Numbered from the stretch's first letter, positions 47,429 to 60,070 are shown. The stretch is DNA of 64,000 nt from Yamagishiella unicocca (GCA_003116995.1 BDSL01000060.1:496001-560000); one strand, 5' to 3'. Numbers and translations: made by a program. The notes: generated by a model from the sequence alone, not told the origin.

Positions 47429-50400
47429 CTACTTTGCGCCGGGCTTTTTCAACTTCGGTTCCGGCAGTGTCACCCTGCAGAACCCTGGGTCTACTTTGCT
47501 ACCCGGAGAGGTTGCCACCAGGAAGCCCAGCAGGGAGGGCTGCGCCAGCCGGTCCGCGTCCTCAGGCGCCCCGATCACCAACCCCTCTACCACGCGCTGC
47601 CCGGCCTCCAACTCCACCTGCGGCCCGATGAGAGCCGAGAGCGAGGCAGGGGACGGAAGGGTAAAGTAAGGTGAGCGAGGCAGGGGACGGAAGGGTAATG
47701 TGAGGAGAGCGAGGCAGGGGACGGGAGGGTAATGTGAGGAGAGCGAAGCGGGGGACGGAAGGGTAACGGAAGGCATAACGATAATCGCTGTATTGCAGGA
47801 CACCCGTAGGCGGAGCGGAGAGCTGGTGGCGAGGGAGGATGCTGTGTGCGCCGTTGTAAGGTTTGCTGGCCGGTCGCGCAGGTAGGCATGGCTGGGTGCA
47901 CCGTGCGGTAGTAGCCGGTGCCGCCGAAGGGCCACGGAGGCGTGTACCCCACTAGCGCCCATGACGTAGCGCCCAGCGCCCGCGCCCAGCTATGCAGCTC
48001 TGAAAGGCTTGGAGTAAACACATTCCCATCGTGTTTCTCTTCGCTGCGCCCACCTGCATGCTGGCCACGATCTGGCCGTCGACTCGCGCTAGCGGCAGCG
48101 CCGGCCCCAGGTGCACGATGGTGCTGACGAGCAGCCGCACGCGGGTCGATCCATCCGCCATCAACGTGTTTACCACGAGCGCCCGCACCAGCCGGTCGGA
48201 GGGCAGCAGCCGGGGAGGGTCCGCGTGGAGCGTCAGGTTGACCTGCGGGGCAGCGGAGTGGCGGGGTACGGCATCATGGTACTTGTGGCGTTCAGCGTGT
48301 TTAGGATTTACCATGACCCGGAGGGTTGTTTAAGGTTTACCATGACCTGTGGCAAACCCTCCGCCTCATGAGAGGCGACTTGCAACCACAGCTACTCATG
48401 CCACCTACTGCCTCATCCCGCGCGCCGTGCCGCGCGCCCTGCTGCGTGCCGTGCCGTGCCGCGCCGAGCACTGTCACTTACTGAGCAGCCCTGGACTCCC
48501 CGCCGTCCCGCTTTGCAAGCGTATCTGCTCGTCCCATGTGTGTGCCCGCCTGCCTACCTGCCGGCCCCACTCGATCTCGGCAGTTTTAAAGATGTGCCCC
48601 GGCTTGGGTGGTTGGTTCACCACCAGCATCGGCACCGGCGCCGACTGGGCGGACATCGGTTTCCTGGCCTTGGGGTCAACAGGCGCCGCCAGCTCTGGAG
48701 GCGGCATGGGCTCCAGCAGCTGGGCCGTGATGGTGATGGGCACGGGGCATGGCTCGCCCAGCACGATCTGCGGCAGCCAAGCGGCAGGCAAGCGGGTAAA
48801 CAGTAGGCAACGTGTGTTGGTGCAGGCCCACGAGTGGGGGTCAAGGCGAAGATCGTCCTTATGGACGCACAAATCCTGCCCACCGACCTGCCCGGTGCCC
48901 CCGTCCCCCACCTCCGCTCCCCGCCTCTATCACCACTGCCACAACCATACCCAGACACCATATGCCCCTGCGCCGTCCGCACGCACCGGCAGCGGCGTCG
49001 CCACCTCCGGCTCCCAGCCGCCGCCTCGCGCAGTCGAAGGTGCCTTCTTCTTCTTGGGGTCCTCGTCCGTCATCCAGGTGATCGATAGGCTGGTGGGCAC
49101 CAGCGCGGGGACGCCGAACATGAAGTCGCCGCGGTAGGTGAGCCCGGTGGGCGCCTGGTGCCACTCGCCCTCGCCGTGGTAGCGACCGTGCGCCCAACTT
49201 CCCTGCGGGGGGGCGGGAGGGGCAGGGCGGAGGGTGAGTGGTACCAGGCGCAATGAGACGTATCGCGCAGCGGGGGAGGTAGGGCGGAGGGTGAGAGGTA
49301 TCGTGTAGCGGGTGAGCCTGCGGCGCGAAAGGAGGGTGGGATGCGCGGGGCCAGCATTCCCACCGAGCGGTGCCCTATCGCACAAACAGCGGCTTTGCTT
49401 CGCTTTGCTCCGGTTTGCTTCGCTTTAACTTGATTTGCTTTGCTTTGTTGGATGGATCACGTCCCAGCGCCGGTCCTCAAGCTTGCTGCTGTCGCTGCTC
49501 AAGCACCAGAGGCATCAGACAAGCTACCAGCGCTGTCCCTGCCGCCCGCCTCGCCCACTGGTTTGCTCGCTACCCCGCCTCGCCCCGTCCGCTACCGCGC
49601 CCGCCCCTCACGCGACCCACCTTGTACCAGCTGCCGTCCGCGTAGGTGCACTCGCCCTGGCCGGTGCGCTGGTTGTCGACCCAGCCGCCCTCGTACCTGC
49701 GGCCCAGCCGAGCGCACGTTCAGCAGCGGCTAGATAGAGACAGATGGGTATTGCGAGGCATAAACAGGCATAGGCATTGCAGCAGCGGTGCCCAGAGCTA
49801 CAGCCGGTCCGTAACAGTAGTGTAACCGCGTCCCGTACAGCTGTGTGGTGGAGCCTCTGACCCGCCGCGCAGCATACCCAGCGCACCAGCACCACCACTC
49901 GTCTGTGATCGCTCGTGCAGCGCCTCGCCACTTGGTTTCCTCATCGCCGCTCTAATGACACGCAGACCCCTCCTGTCCTTACCGCCGACACCACCACTAT
50001 CACCACCACGAATCGACGCGACCCTCGCCCTAGGTCCCGACGACAACCGCCCGCGATTGCGATCTCCACCGGTCTTGCCATCCCATGATATCGTCGCCGC
50101 CACGCCGCCCGCCCGCCCGCCGCACCTGCTCCCATCCGTGCAAGTCAAGACGCCCTGGCCGCGGCGCTTGTGGCCAACGAAGTCGCCCTCGAACACGTCC
50201 CCGTTGGCGTGGGTATACACGCCGATACCTGGGTGCGGGGGAGCCACGTCGTGCTTTCAAATGCTCGGTCAACACGGACTCCTGGTTGAACCGGTGGACT
50301 GGCATCAAGGGGTTTCCGGGCGCACTGCAGGAGGTTGCCTCGCCGGGGATCTGAGTTGCCGTCATGTCGCTGTCGTACGAGGGAGCCTTTGCCAGCAACA

Positions 50401-51564
50401 GAGGCTCCTCAGAAGCCATACACGGTTCGGAGGTCCATCCACACTCGACCTCCCAACCAGCCGGCTGAGTCAGCCAGCCAGCACGCCAATCGGCCAGCCA
50501 CCCAGTGCCCTCACCCTCACCCTGAAATGCGTTGTGCACCAACGGCCCCTGGTACGTGTCGCCGTTCGCCAGCCGCATCACTCCGAACCCTTGCATCTCG
50601 CCCATTTCAAAGGTGCCTTGCAAGCAGGATGGGACGGTGGATGGGAGCAGCAGCCGGGGACGTCACGACACAAACCCAGCGAAGTAGAGCGCTTGTAGGA
50701 CGCGGGCGCGGCAAGAGGGGCCGGGCAAGAAGGCTGCTTGGCCGCACACACCTACGGGACACCCGGGCTCCCCAGCCATCCTCCTACCCTGGCACCCTCC
50801 GCGCCTCCGACTCAAGTCCACCAGCCCAGCTCCCTTGAGCGCCCACAAGCCGCTGTCGGGAACCTGCTACTTCTCCCTCACCCCAGCCTTCCCGGTCCAC
50901 ACCCAGTCCCTGCGCAAACGGTCGGTGTAGGACTGCGCCCTCACCGATGTACACGTCTCCGTTTGCGAAGCGCCTGGTGCCCTGCCCGTTGATTTCGCCG
51001 TCGACGAACTCCCCCTCGTAGTACGCCCCGTCGCGCATGGCCAGTTTTCCCAGTCCTGCAGTGGCGCCACAGCAGTCCCCAAGCAAGGAGGCATCACACA
51101 GGGCTGCCAGTGGCGGGAGTACAGGTGTGGCGGAGGTGCAGGCTGTGGTGCCAGTGGCGGGGGTACAGGTCATGGTGCCAGTGGCGGAGGTGCAGGCTGT
51201 GGTGCCAGTGGCGGGGTAACAGGTTAAGAGTACGCCGATGGCCAAGGGAAAAACTGGAGGGGCATCGGCTGCGACCTAGGCAATTTTTGACACCTGTGCC
51301 CCACTGGCCAGCGCGGTGAGTACGCCGTTGAGTCTCACCATGCTTCTTGCCATTCACCCATTGCCCCTCGTATTGGAAGAAGGAGTTCGGGTACGTGTAG
51401 GTTCCGAACCCATGGCGACGCCCAGCAACGTAGTCACCCACATAGCATCGATCAAGCTCGATTCCACGGACACCAGCGCCAAGATTTGGGGCTGTATAAA
51501 ATGTATTTGAGCCCGTTGGTCCCGCAGCTGCCGGCGCCGGCCCAGGTAGCAGGACTGCTGACAT
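47429..51564 (-). CDS. MORN1: MORN-repeat protein, MORN1 orthologue
   Basis: Nine exons: 51564-51339, 51055-50945, 50616-50521, 50228-50126, 49696-49621, 49202-48987, 48767-48558, 48242-48054, 47617-47429 (TAG). All GT-AG, phases match; 471 residues. Residues about 40-240 hold some eight MORN repeats of 23 residues (YVGDYVAGRRHGFGTYTYPN, FFQYEGQWVNGKKHG, YYEGEFVDGEINGQGTRRFA, YQGPLVHNAFQG, FEGDFVGHKRRGQG, YEGGWVDNQRTGQGECTY, YRGDFMFG). The motif order, including YPNSFFxYEGxW and DGxYYEGxFVDGEI, matches animal MORN1. The C-terminal 200 residues are beta-rich, Pro-containing and look Ig-like (IVLGEPCPVPITITAQ; LTLHADPPRLLPSDRLVRAL). MORN1 is found in ciliated lineages; MORN repeats bind membranes or scaffold proteins. 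Introns hold minisatellites at 47639 and 51109. Divergent from the lipase gene. Confidence 0.91.
47639..47772. repeat. Intronic minisatellite, 34 bp x 4
   Basis: GAGCGAGGCAGGGGACGGAA plus GGGTAATGTGAGGA, four copies with a few substitutions, in the last MORN1 intron. Confidence 0.93.
51109..51222. repeat. Intronic minisatellite, 27 bp x about 4
   Basis: GTGCCAGTGGCGG(A/G)GGT(G/A)CAGG(C/T)(T/A)(G)TG recurs in the first MORN1 intron. Confidence 0.88.
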
Positions 51565-52040
51565 GCCTTATAAGGTAGCTGGGCACATAAGTAGACCCGA
51601 TGCCACTACACAATGACGGAGGATTGCATTGTATCCATACCTATATATCACATTTACAAGTCGCGATAAAGTATGCCATCATGGGTGCGCGGTGTGGCGA
51701 GCTTTGCGACAAAAGAAAGTGGCCCGACACTGCCTATGTTAAAATATAAGTGGTGTACAATAAACACTGCTTAAACTTTCATATGTTGTGCGTGGAGGCA
51801 GAGTTACTCGCATCCTGAATCCAAAACTATGGTAAATATTCATCATGCTTGCAAAGGTGGATGCACTTTCGGCACTTGCATGGGAAAGTACTTTAGAATA
51901 CGGACGCATCACCTAATACGCATGTATCGCTGATAAGCGAACCTTAACCTCCGACAACTGGTCAACGTGTCACGGGCGTGGGCGCCTGCCGACGTAGCCC
52001 TAGAAGGCCATATGGTGCCCTGATTACCTGGACCATACGG
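51565..52040. promoter_or_regulatory. Divergent promoter region (MORN1 / lipase)
   Basis: 476 bases between opposite start codons, AT-rich, with CCTATATATCAC at about 51640 and TACAATAAAC at about 51756. No coding sequence. Confidence 0.45.
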
Positions 52041-55000
52041 ATGCCCCTCCTACTGCATCGCAGCCCAGCGGCCGGGAGGGCGCTGACGTGGCGCAGCAGC
52101 AGCCGCGACACCGCCGCCTGTCCCGTTCTCACCTCGCTCGCTGCTGTTCGGCACCTCTTCCGGGACCACTCAACCGATTCACAGCATGGCGCCAGTGAAA
52201 ATGACCGCAACCATAGCCACCCACGCCGGCAGCACCCCAACCACCAGAACCAACGCCACCACCACCGAAAGGTAACAAACTATATACACTACGTATGTCA
52301 TGTTCTTTGCCCAGTACTAGACAGGGCTTGAAGGAGGCGTCTTCTTCGGCTCCTGCTTCAGAGCGATGTCAACAAAACGCAGCTGCATATCCTGGACACG
52401 ACACACAGCAATGCGGGTCGCCCGCCCATGCATCGCACGTCGTCGCCAGCGCAACACCCATTGCTTGGACGGGTATGGCTAAGGACGCGCAAGGAGCACG
52501 CTCCAGGGATGGTCTCACGGACCTGCCCCACAAACACGCGCCTGACCCCGCAGGGCTCCGAGCTGTCCACCGACTGGCCCTCCCTCTACCTGGCCGCCAA
52601 GCTGGCGTACTGGTCCGGCCTGTGCTACTTTCCGTACGACACAATCCCTCGTACGCTCCAGGAGGAGGGCTTGAAGCTGGTCGCGTACGGCCGCACCAGC
52701 TACACGTGCTGGTGAGCCTTGAGCGCGGGAGCGGACGGCTCGGTCGACATTGGGTTTGGATGCCGGGAAGAGGGCCACGCGGGCAAAAACCAGCAGGCGG
52801 AATCGGTTTTGGCTCTTTAGGCCCTGTGAGTATGTGTTCTGGGGCTGGGTGCGGCTGCAGCTGTTGTTATCCCGCCGCCCTGACCCGCCTCGATGGGTGT
52901 GGCTGGGCACACCTGTGCCTGTTCTGTGTCACTCAGTGCTGCGTCTCGGCAGGTCCGGGGACGGATGCGTCGTACGCTTGTGCCGCCGTACCTTGTTCGT
53001 GATGGCGCCGGGGCGGGCCACTATATGTGGGCTCCTCCGAGCACACGGCGGCTGGCACGACCCCGCCTCGTCACATCCTCGCTTGTGCAGGTATGTCGCT
53101 GATGGCTGCGTCGACTTGGATGCCCTCCGCCGGCGCGCCTTCCCGCAGCGCCAGGAGCAGCAGCCGCCGCCCAGCGGGCCATCCGCCTTCGGAACGGAGA
53201 CGGCCCTTTCTCCGTCCTCCAGTTCGGACGAAACGAGCGCCGTCAGCAGCGATGGTGGCGATGCGTTTGGCGACGGTTTGCACGGCATCAGCGGCCAAGG
53301 CGGAGACGTAGGCGGAGACGTAGGCGGCGGAGGCGAGAGCGGAACGGTGGATGCTCCCAGTGTCAATGAGCTAGGGAGCGCCATGCACGACAGCCACCAC
53401 CACCCCAAGTACGCTGTCCCGGGGCACAGCCATCAGGACCGCAGACCATGGACCAGTAGCTCCAGCACGGCCGGTGCTACAGGTGGTGACGTCGATGCCA
53501 GAAGCAGCGGCGATGGCAGCAGCGCGCGTGGCCACGTGGGGCACAGCCATCGGGAACGCGGTCATGGCGGCGGCCACTCGCTACGCAATGACCACATTCA
53601 CCTGCAGCACCCGCAGCCGGCACTGCACCTGCGCCGGCCACACGCGCCGCACGTCGCCAGCAGTAGCGCCGCCGGCGGCGAGGCTGCTGCTACTGCCGAT
53701 GCTGCTGCTACTGCCGCTCCGCCAGGACTCAGTCCACCCATCACTTCGGGGACACGCTGTCGCTTCATCTTCCTTCGCGGAGTCCAGTGGTCCGCTCACG
53801 ACACGAACACGGTAGGTGCAAGGGTTTGCCGCCCCCTTGAGCGTCGCTAGTTCGGGATAGTACGGCGGTAGCGTAGGAGGTCGTACGCCGTTTCCTTGAT
53901 ATGTGGGAGGGTCGTCATGCCCAGCTTGGTCCTGCTCCTGCTTCTGCCCGCAGCTGTCGCTGTCTGCGTCTCTGGCCGCCTTCTGGCCCGCCTCACTCTT
54001 GCCGACCGAAGGGTGGTCCGAAGCAGCGGCTAACAGCGGCAGTAGCAACGGAGTCGGCAGCAGCAGTCGCAGCCCGGACCCAGAGCTGGAACACCTGGTG
54101 GCGCACAGCGGCGTGGCGGCAATGGCACGAGAGCTGCTCCCGGCGCTGCTGCCGCACATCCGGTGCGGGCGGCGGGGCTTGGGCGTGTGACATGAGCGCG
54201 AGGGGCCCTGAGGCAGGCTTTAGGGCACGCGAATGGGGCCGACCTGGGTGCTTCGGGCTTTGGGGAAACCTGCAGCTGCTGCTGCTACCGCTGCTGCCGC
54301 CGTAGCTCCCAGCCGTCATCGGCATCCAACCCACTTTGGTGGCACCTGGCTGCCGCGTGGCACGATACACGCTGGAACTCTCTGTCCCTCCCCCCGACCG
54401 ACCCACGGGTCTGTGCGCGTGCAGGGAGGCGGCCGCCGCGGGCGTCGAGCACTTGGTATTCTGTGGACACTCGCTGGGCGGCTCCCTAGCCAAGCTGCTG
54501 TGGGCCATATCCATAGCACAGGGTCACAGGTGCGCGGCCGGCTGGGTGAAGCGCGCAGTGCCTGCACCTAAACCACCAGCACTGCGGGATTAATCAAAGG
54601 TTGGTTGCGTTTAGGGGTAAGTAACGAAACACATCGGTTCCTCCTGCCCCCGTCCCCACGCAACCTAGCCGCCTCCCCCCTTCCCTCCTTCCTTTCCTCC
54701 ACGAAACCCAAGACACACGCGCACTAGCACATGTACCCAGCACATTCAGTGTTCTGGCGAGCCATTCACTTGTTTTCCCTCCGTGTCACAACCACCCACA
54801 CCTACCTACCGCGCGCAGGCATCATCGACTTGCTTGCCAGCTCCTGCCCGCCTCGTGCTCTGTCCCCACTCCTCCCAACGCTTGTTTGCACGGTGTATTT
54901 TCTCCGTGCCCTCCTTTCTCTCGGCCCCCCCACCTCCGACCAAGTGTTCGCGGATATGACTTACCCTCCTCCGATCAAGTGATCTTCCTTCTTCTCCTAT

Positions 55001-56093
55001 GTCGTATACACGGACTTCCCCACTCCCCCCTTCCCGCCAGGTCCCCAGATGCCACGTCATGCCAAACCTTCGGATCCCCGCCGGTGCTGGCCCACACCGC
55101 GGGCGGCGGCGGCGCGCGCGTGCTGCGTCTGCTGCGCTCGCCGCCTGGCTCCATTGTCAACTGGGTTCTGGAGCACGACCCCGTGCCTCGGGCCATGCTG
55201 ACAGCGGACCCCTACTTTTCGGCTGCGCGCCGAGCCGTTCCCGGACTGGCGGCGCTCCTGGACCTGCGCGGCGCGGTGCTGGGTGAAGGAGCGGCGCTCA
55301 GCAGCGGGCGCTTCCTGTACGAGACGGTTGGGGAGGTGCTACTGTTGCGCTGGTCAACGAAAGGTACGACGCGGGCGCGGGGTGGAGGTAGGCGGATGCG
55401 TGCGCGGTCAGGCCTTCGGTACGCCTCTATGGAACTGTGTCCGCCGTTGACGGACTTGGGGGCAGCGGGGAAGGGAGACCTGGCAAGAGATCAACTGGCA
55501 TGACGCCTTTTCGCGCTCTGCACTCCCGCTCCCTTCTCCTGACTGCCCTGATGTGCTCTGCCCCACCTACCACCCCACACCGCCGCTCCCCCGACCCGCT
55601 AGGGGGCTGCGAGGTGGTCGCCGTGTCTGAGGCGGAGACGGAGACGCTGCTGCGGCTGGCCCTGGACGAGGCCATGACGGCGCCCGTGCGCTCGCTGCAG
55701 GTGCGGAATCCCCCCGGACCCCCTGCCCCGCAACGCTTCCCAAAACCCAAAAACCGGGGTTCACCCGGTCCCCAGCATGCCAAACCTTAACGCCGACTGT
55801 TTCATCCACCGCCTCTCACCCTGTGGCCTTTGCCTAATATGCCCTCCCGGGCCCCCTGGAGCGCGCAGTACTGGTTGGACCACCACCACGCGTCGTATCA
55901 CCACGACCTGGAGACTGCGGCGCTGGCGGCGTGCAGGCAGCAGGCCAGGAGCCAGCAGCGCCAGCAGCGCCAGCAGCGCCAGCAGCACCAACAGCCGGCG
56001 GTGGTGGACGGAGCGGTGGCAGCAGGGCTGGCGCGTGAGGCGGTAGGTGGCAGCGAGCCTGGGGCGACGGGGAGGGGATCCGTCGCCGGTTGA
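52041..56093 (+). CDS. Class 3 lipase (alpha/beta hydrolase)
   Basis: Nine exons: 52041-52271, 52362-52472, 52554-52711, 53091-53811, 53954-54162, 54425-54529, 55041-55363, 55603-55700, 55869-56093 (TGA); phases 0,0,2,0,2,2,1,0 match; 726 residues. It should hydrolyse acyl esters of glycerolipids. Family marks: DWPSLYLAAKLAYWSGLCYF; RFIFLRGVQWSAHDTNT; LVAHSGVAAMARELLP; the nucleophile elbow GHSLGG at about residue 492; CQTFGSPPVL; the acid residue in LEHDPVPR (about 558); and a C-terminal histidine candidate in YWLDHHHASYHHDL (about 660). Exon 4 adds about 200 residues of Ser/Gly/His-rich low complexity between the N-terminal region and the hydrolase core. The tail has a Gln/Arg (CAGCGC)n stretch. 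The first exon (His-rich) is open and in phase but unsupported by homology. Poly(A) at 56257. Confidence 0.88.
55945..55995 (+). repeat. Coding hexanucleotide repeat (CAGCGC)n
   Basis: AGGCAGCAGGCC then repeated CAGCGCCAG units encode a Gln/Arg run near the lipase C-terminus. Confidence 0.8.
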
Positions 56094-58400
56094 GTGGAGG
56101 AGTGTATGCAGGATGGGGACTGTTGGGCTGACAGCAGGAACGCGCGGCGTGTGGTTGTGGGGCCGAGCTGCGGGAATCAAACGGATTTTAATGGATAGTC
56201 GACAATCACTAGCCGCGTCGTGATCGTAATAATATCAGCACGTGTACTGACTCACGTGTAACGAATGAGTCACGCTGGCCAGAGGATTGCAAGTGCGACC
56301 CTAGTCCTCCGAGCGGCGAGTGCGGAGGGGCCGGACAGACTGGCACGCGGCACGGCTTCCGAGCGCCAAGAGTCGGGCGCAGGTCATGGGGCTTCGCCTG
56401 ACCAAGTAATACAACGCACTTTACGCAAGGAACTCGCGTTACAGTGGACCGTAGGACCTTTCCAGAACATTGCACGAAATGAATGGCTGAGCTGGTCCGC
56501 GCCGGAGAGTCGTGCACGATAATCGTACTTCTCACAAGCTCGTCGCATACGATGATTGCACTTCTGACGCACTAATCGAACCGTCTGTTGCGGGTGCAAA
56601 GACGCGCACAGCTCGTCGTTGGTCAGTCCGTCGAGTGCATCGTTACAAACCTAATGGTAGATTCGCCCTCGTGGAGAAATCAATGCTCCATCCATAAACA
56701 CATGCACAGCCGCACACCTCTCTTGGCTGGATCATGGCAGTGCCAGTGGCGTAAGGCAACCGGTGACGTGCCACACCCTCCCCGGTTCGCGTTAGGAGTA
56801 CGAATTGTCGCAATGTCAATGGCAATACAAGGTAATTGGAGAGGTAGTTGTCATACAGAGAAGGCATGAAGGCCGCTACTTGCACGACACCTGACCCCTA
56901 CCTGAATACGTATCGTACCATTCGTTCGCGTTTTGGCGCTATCCACGCTATCAGGGTCAATATTGCGGCTTACCGCCGTGTGTAGCACTCATGATGATGT
57001 TAGGCATTTAAGATGAATATTCCCAGGTCCAATTTGTCAGGACAGGAGTCCGCATCAGCAGGCTGTCATAGCCAGTACTAGTTCGGGGAAATTTTAGCAG
57101 TTTCCGTGGAATAAAGAGCTTGGTCTTACGGGTGTCGGCTGTTTTATAGGGGATAAGGGTTATTGAGAGCGCAAAGTTGGTTAGCGGGCAGTTGCACTGC
57201 CTAGTCCAACCCGTTTATTGCGGCAGCTGGCGGGCCTGGCGGGCGCACGGAGGGGCTGGCTCCAAGTGGACAAACATAACACGAGCCATACGTGCCCGTA
57301 CACTAGTACTTTTGATAACAAGTTACAAGTTAGATTATCGGCGCCGTGGAGCTACGGTATCTATTGAACGTCTATTAAGATGCCCCGACACCCTCGTATG
57401 ACACTGTAACCGTTACAGCAACTAGAATGATCAGGTGTCAAAAGCAATCGGTTCACATAGCATTATCGTTGTATCGTTACCGATTGGTAGCAGCATGAGT
57501 AGAGTAACTTCCAAGGTACGCAGCATCATGCGGTGTGCCCGTTGGCTCTACCCAGCTCTACCAAGAGCCCACCGTGACAGTTACTACTACCAGGTCCAAG
57601 GCAGAATCCGACGAGTAAATATATGAATCCCCCCGTCGTCAAACGAGGACCTGCCTCGCGCACGGGGGAAGGAATGCTGTCCTGTCCGCAACTACAACTG
57701 CTCCCAGGCGCTTCCTGGTCCTGCCGTACATGACGTCTGAGGTGTCCCGCTGGCGCAGCATCGCAGGCAACAATCCAACCTCCCCACAAACGAACTTCCT
57801 TTAACAAAGGTCAATTGTGCAACGCCAATGGTCTGGGAATCTGGGTGTGGTGTACATCCTTGCATACCATACATTATTCATGCCACTCCTAGGAGACAAG
57901 CAGCGCCCGCATCAGGAAACCGGCCCTAGGCCAGTGGAAGCGCCATACACGTGTTTGATACAACTATCGAAAGCAATCCCAACTGGCAACGGCAACGCGC
58001 AACTCCTTAAACACATAATCAATAATTTAGTCAAGCGGCGCCCAATTATGCACAGCCAGACACCGCAAATGGCGCAGTGTGGATGTGGAGAACCAATTGA
58101 CAGAAGACGCTCGATTCAGCTGCTACATACGCACGAGGTGATGATGCGCTCGTGTACGAGCAGCGTTGTACGTGTCGCACCACGGACCTGCTTGTCTAAC
58201 CCGGCTCAGCCTGCATCAACCTCAACCTGGTTCATCGCACAGATTGCGACGATAAAGGCGTCTTCTTGCGCCCCCGTACCTTACGAATTCGTCGTGTCAG
58301 CCCTCCTGTCCATGTTGGAAGTTACCCTCATATAGGACAAAAGCTACTTTCGACAGTTAACCAAGTGCCAGGACATCGCTTAATGGCCCTCCTTCTGGAG
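56094..58400. other. Intergenic: lipase 3' UTR, then no gene recognised
   Basis: AT-rich DNA. A 172-codon plus frame (57817-58335) begins with TTG and has no domain or splice context. A minus-strand TGTAA at 57417-57413 might serve the gene ending at 58401. Confidence 0.5.
56257..56261 (+). terminator. Polyadenylation signal TGTAA
   Basis: TGTAA 164 bases past the lipase stop codon. Confidence 0.6.
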
Positions 58401-60070
58401 CTATCCACGCATGGCCGTCAGCTGCACCTGCTTCGCCTCCAGCACCGAAACAGCCGAAATCTCCGCACTGCGTGAGCTATAGTCGCCTGCCTCGCGGTCG
58501 CCACGGCAAGCGTGGCTTGCACCTGTCGCACCAGTCACCTCCTTCCCTAGATTCAGCTGCTGCACGTGGAGCAGATTGCGGCGCACGTGCTTGTCCAGCT
58601 CCTGACGCATGCTCCAGGCTGGGTACAGCTCGCCGCACTTGCTGCTGCCGGTGTAGCCGCCGCGGACCACCATGGCAGGGCACACCTCGATGCGGTGGGA
58701 CCAGGAGCCCATCATCGCGCACGACGCCAGCGCCACGTCCAGGCCAAAGCCCCTTGCCACCTCCTCGCAGGCCTTGTGTTCCGACATGGCCATGTAGGCG
58801 GCCTCAGCGCGAAGCGCATAGTCCCCCCCGAGCGGCACCACTGCGAAGCGCACTTGCCCCGTGGGGCCCGTGCCGGCGGTTCCAATCATCCCGACGATGG
58901 TGGGTCCCAGGTGATCCCAGGCGGTGGATGAGACGTAGATCGTTGCGTGAAGGCGGCCTTCGAGCATTGCCCCACGCACCCCCTTCCAGTAGTCATCAAG
59001 CGAGGCGGGGACGAATGCCCGCAGCTGCTCCGGCAGGTAATCGGCAGCATCCGCCGAGGCTGGTGGCAGGTAGGCAGCTGCAGTGAGGTCCGGGAGGAGA
59101 GCCGACGTGGCGGATGCAAAGCTGCTGGCGGCGGCAGCAGCAGTGCTGGAGTCTACGCTGGCCGTAGCTTTGGGCGGGGTGTCGCGGACGCCGGTAGCAG
59201 CACCGTCGGTGGGCTTGGTGGCGATGTTGCTTGCGCCAGCAGCTCCTGTAGCCGAGGCAGCTAGCGTTTTGGCAAAAACACCGTCGTCCAGCACCTGCAC
59301 GACCACAGGCGTATGTGCAAATGAATCCTGCACTAATCAATCGATGCCAAGCGCGCGAAGGCACGGTACCGAGGCATGCTACGGTCGTACATGGTGCAAC
59401 TTACGCAGTCATACATATTCAATGAGCGTGCGCAGAACCACACTGCCGGCGTGGTTCGTGGGTTTCGTGCCGCGACGGTCAAGCTAAGGCAGTTGATCGT
59501 ATTAAGCGTTCCAATCCCAACCAATGCAACGCTTGCCAGTCAACGACCGCCCCGGGCGGTCGTACGCAGATGTGCTTTTAAGGAAATTACTTCTCCCTCC
59601 TTTCCCCTTCTGGCAAGGGTCGATCCCTGTCGTACCAGCGGGGGGTTCGACAGCTGGGAATACTTGATGGCCATTGGGAATGATGGGTATATGGGCACCA
59701 TGAAGTTGGGCGCTGTCACAGGACTGATGCTGGCAAGAGCTAAAGCCGCTGCCACCTCGGCCATGCCCAAGTAAGGGCTGGTCGCCAGCGTATGGAAGCC
59801 ATCACGCAAGTGACCATGTCCTGCTTCCTCGTGCATGTCTGTTAGCTTGTGGCACCAGCTCCCATCAGGAAGGCCTGAGTGGTTTGCAACGGACGGCTGC
59901 GAGCTGACAGTGGCCGGATGATCGTGCGGAAGGAGATGCTGAAGCTGGCGCCAGATATCCGGCACCAAGCGGACGCGTTGAGCAGCAGCATGGGTATTGT
60001 ATAGCAGCACGTGTGCTGTAGCAAGGCCGGCACGTCCTGCTGATAGGCGGGACAGGCAGTGCGCTTGCAT
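58401..60070 (-). CDS. Two-exon protein of unrecognised family, 453 residues
   Basis: Exons 60070-59636 and 59327-58401 (TAG), joined at CCGCTG|GTACGA and TTAGTGCAG|GATTCA in phase 0. An alternative acceptor at 59295 would drop 11 residues. The N-terminus (MQAHCLSRLSAGRAGLATAH) is basic with Ser and no acid residues, compatible with a mitochondrial or plastid targeting peptide. Residues 50-145 carry PHDHPATVSSQPSV, MHEEAGHGHLRDGFHTLATS and MAEVAAALALASI. After an Ala/Thr-rich linker (about 160-220) the second half is compact and coding-like: PEQLRAFVPASLDDYWKGVR, HATIYVSSTAWDHLGPTIVG, VRFAVVPLGGDYALRAEAAY, CGELYPAWSMRQELDKHVRR. No known domain is recognised. Codon use and GC content are those of real genes here. 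It may be an algal-specific organelle protein. Confidence 0.7.

Noticed and set aside
57817..58335. 172-codon plus frame
   Set aside because: Starts with TTG, lies in AT-rich intergenic DNA, no domain.
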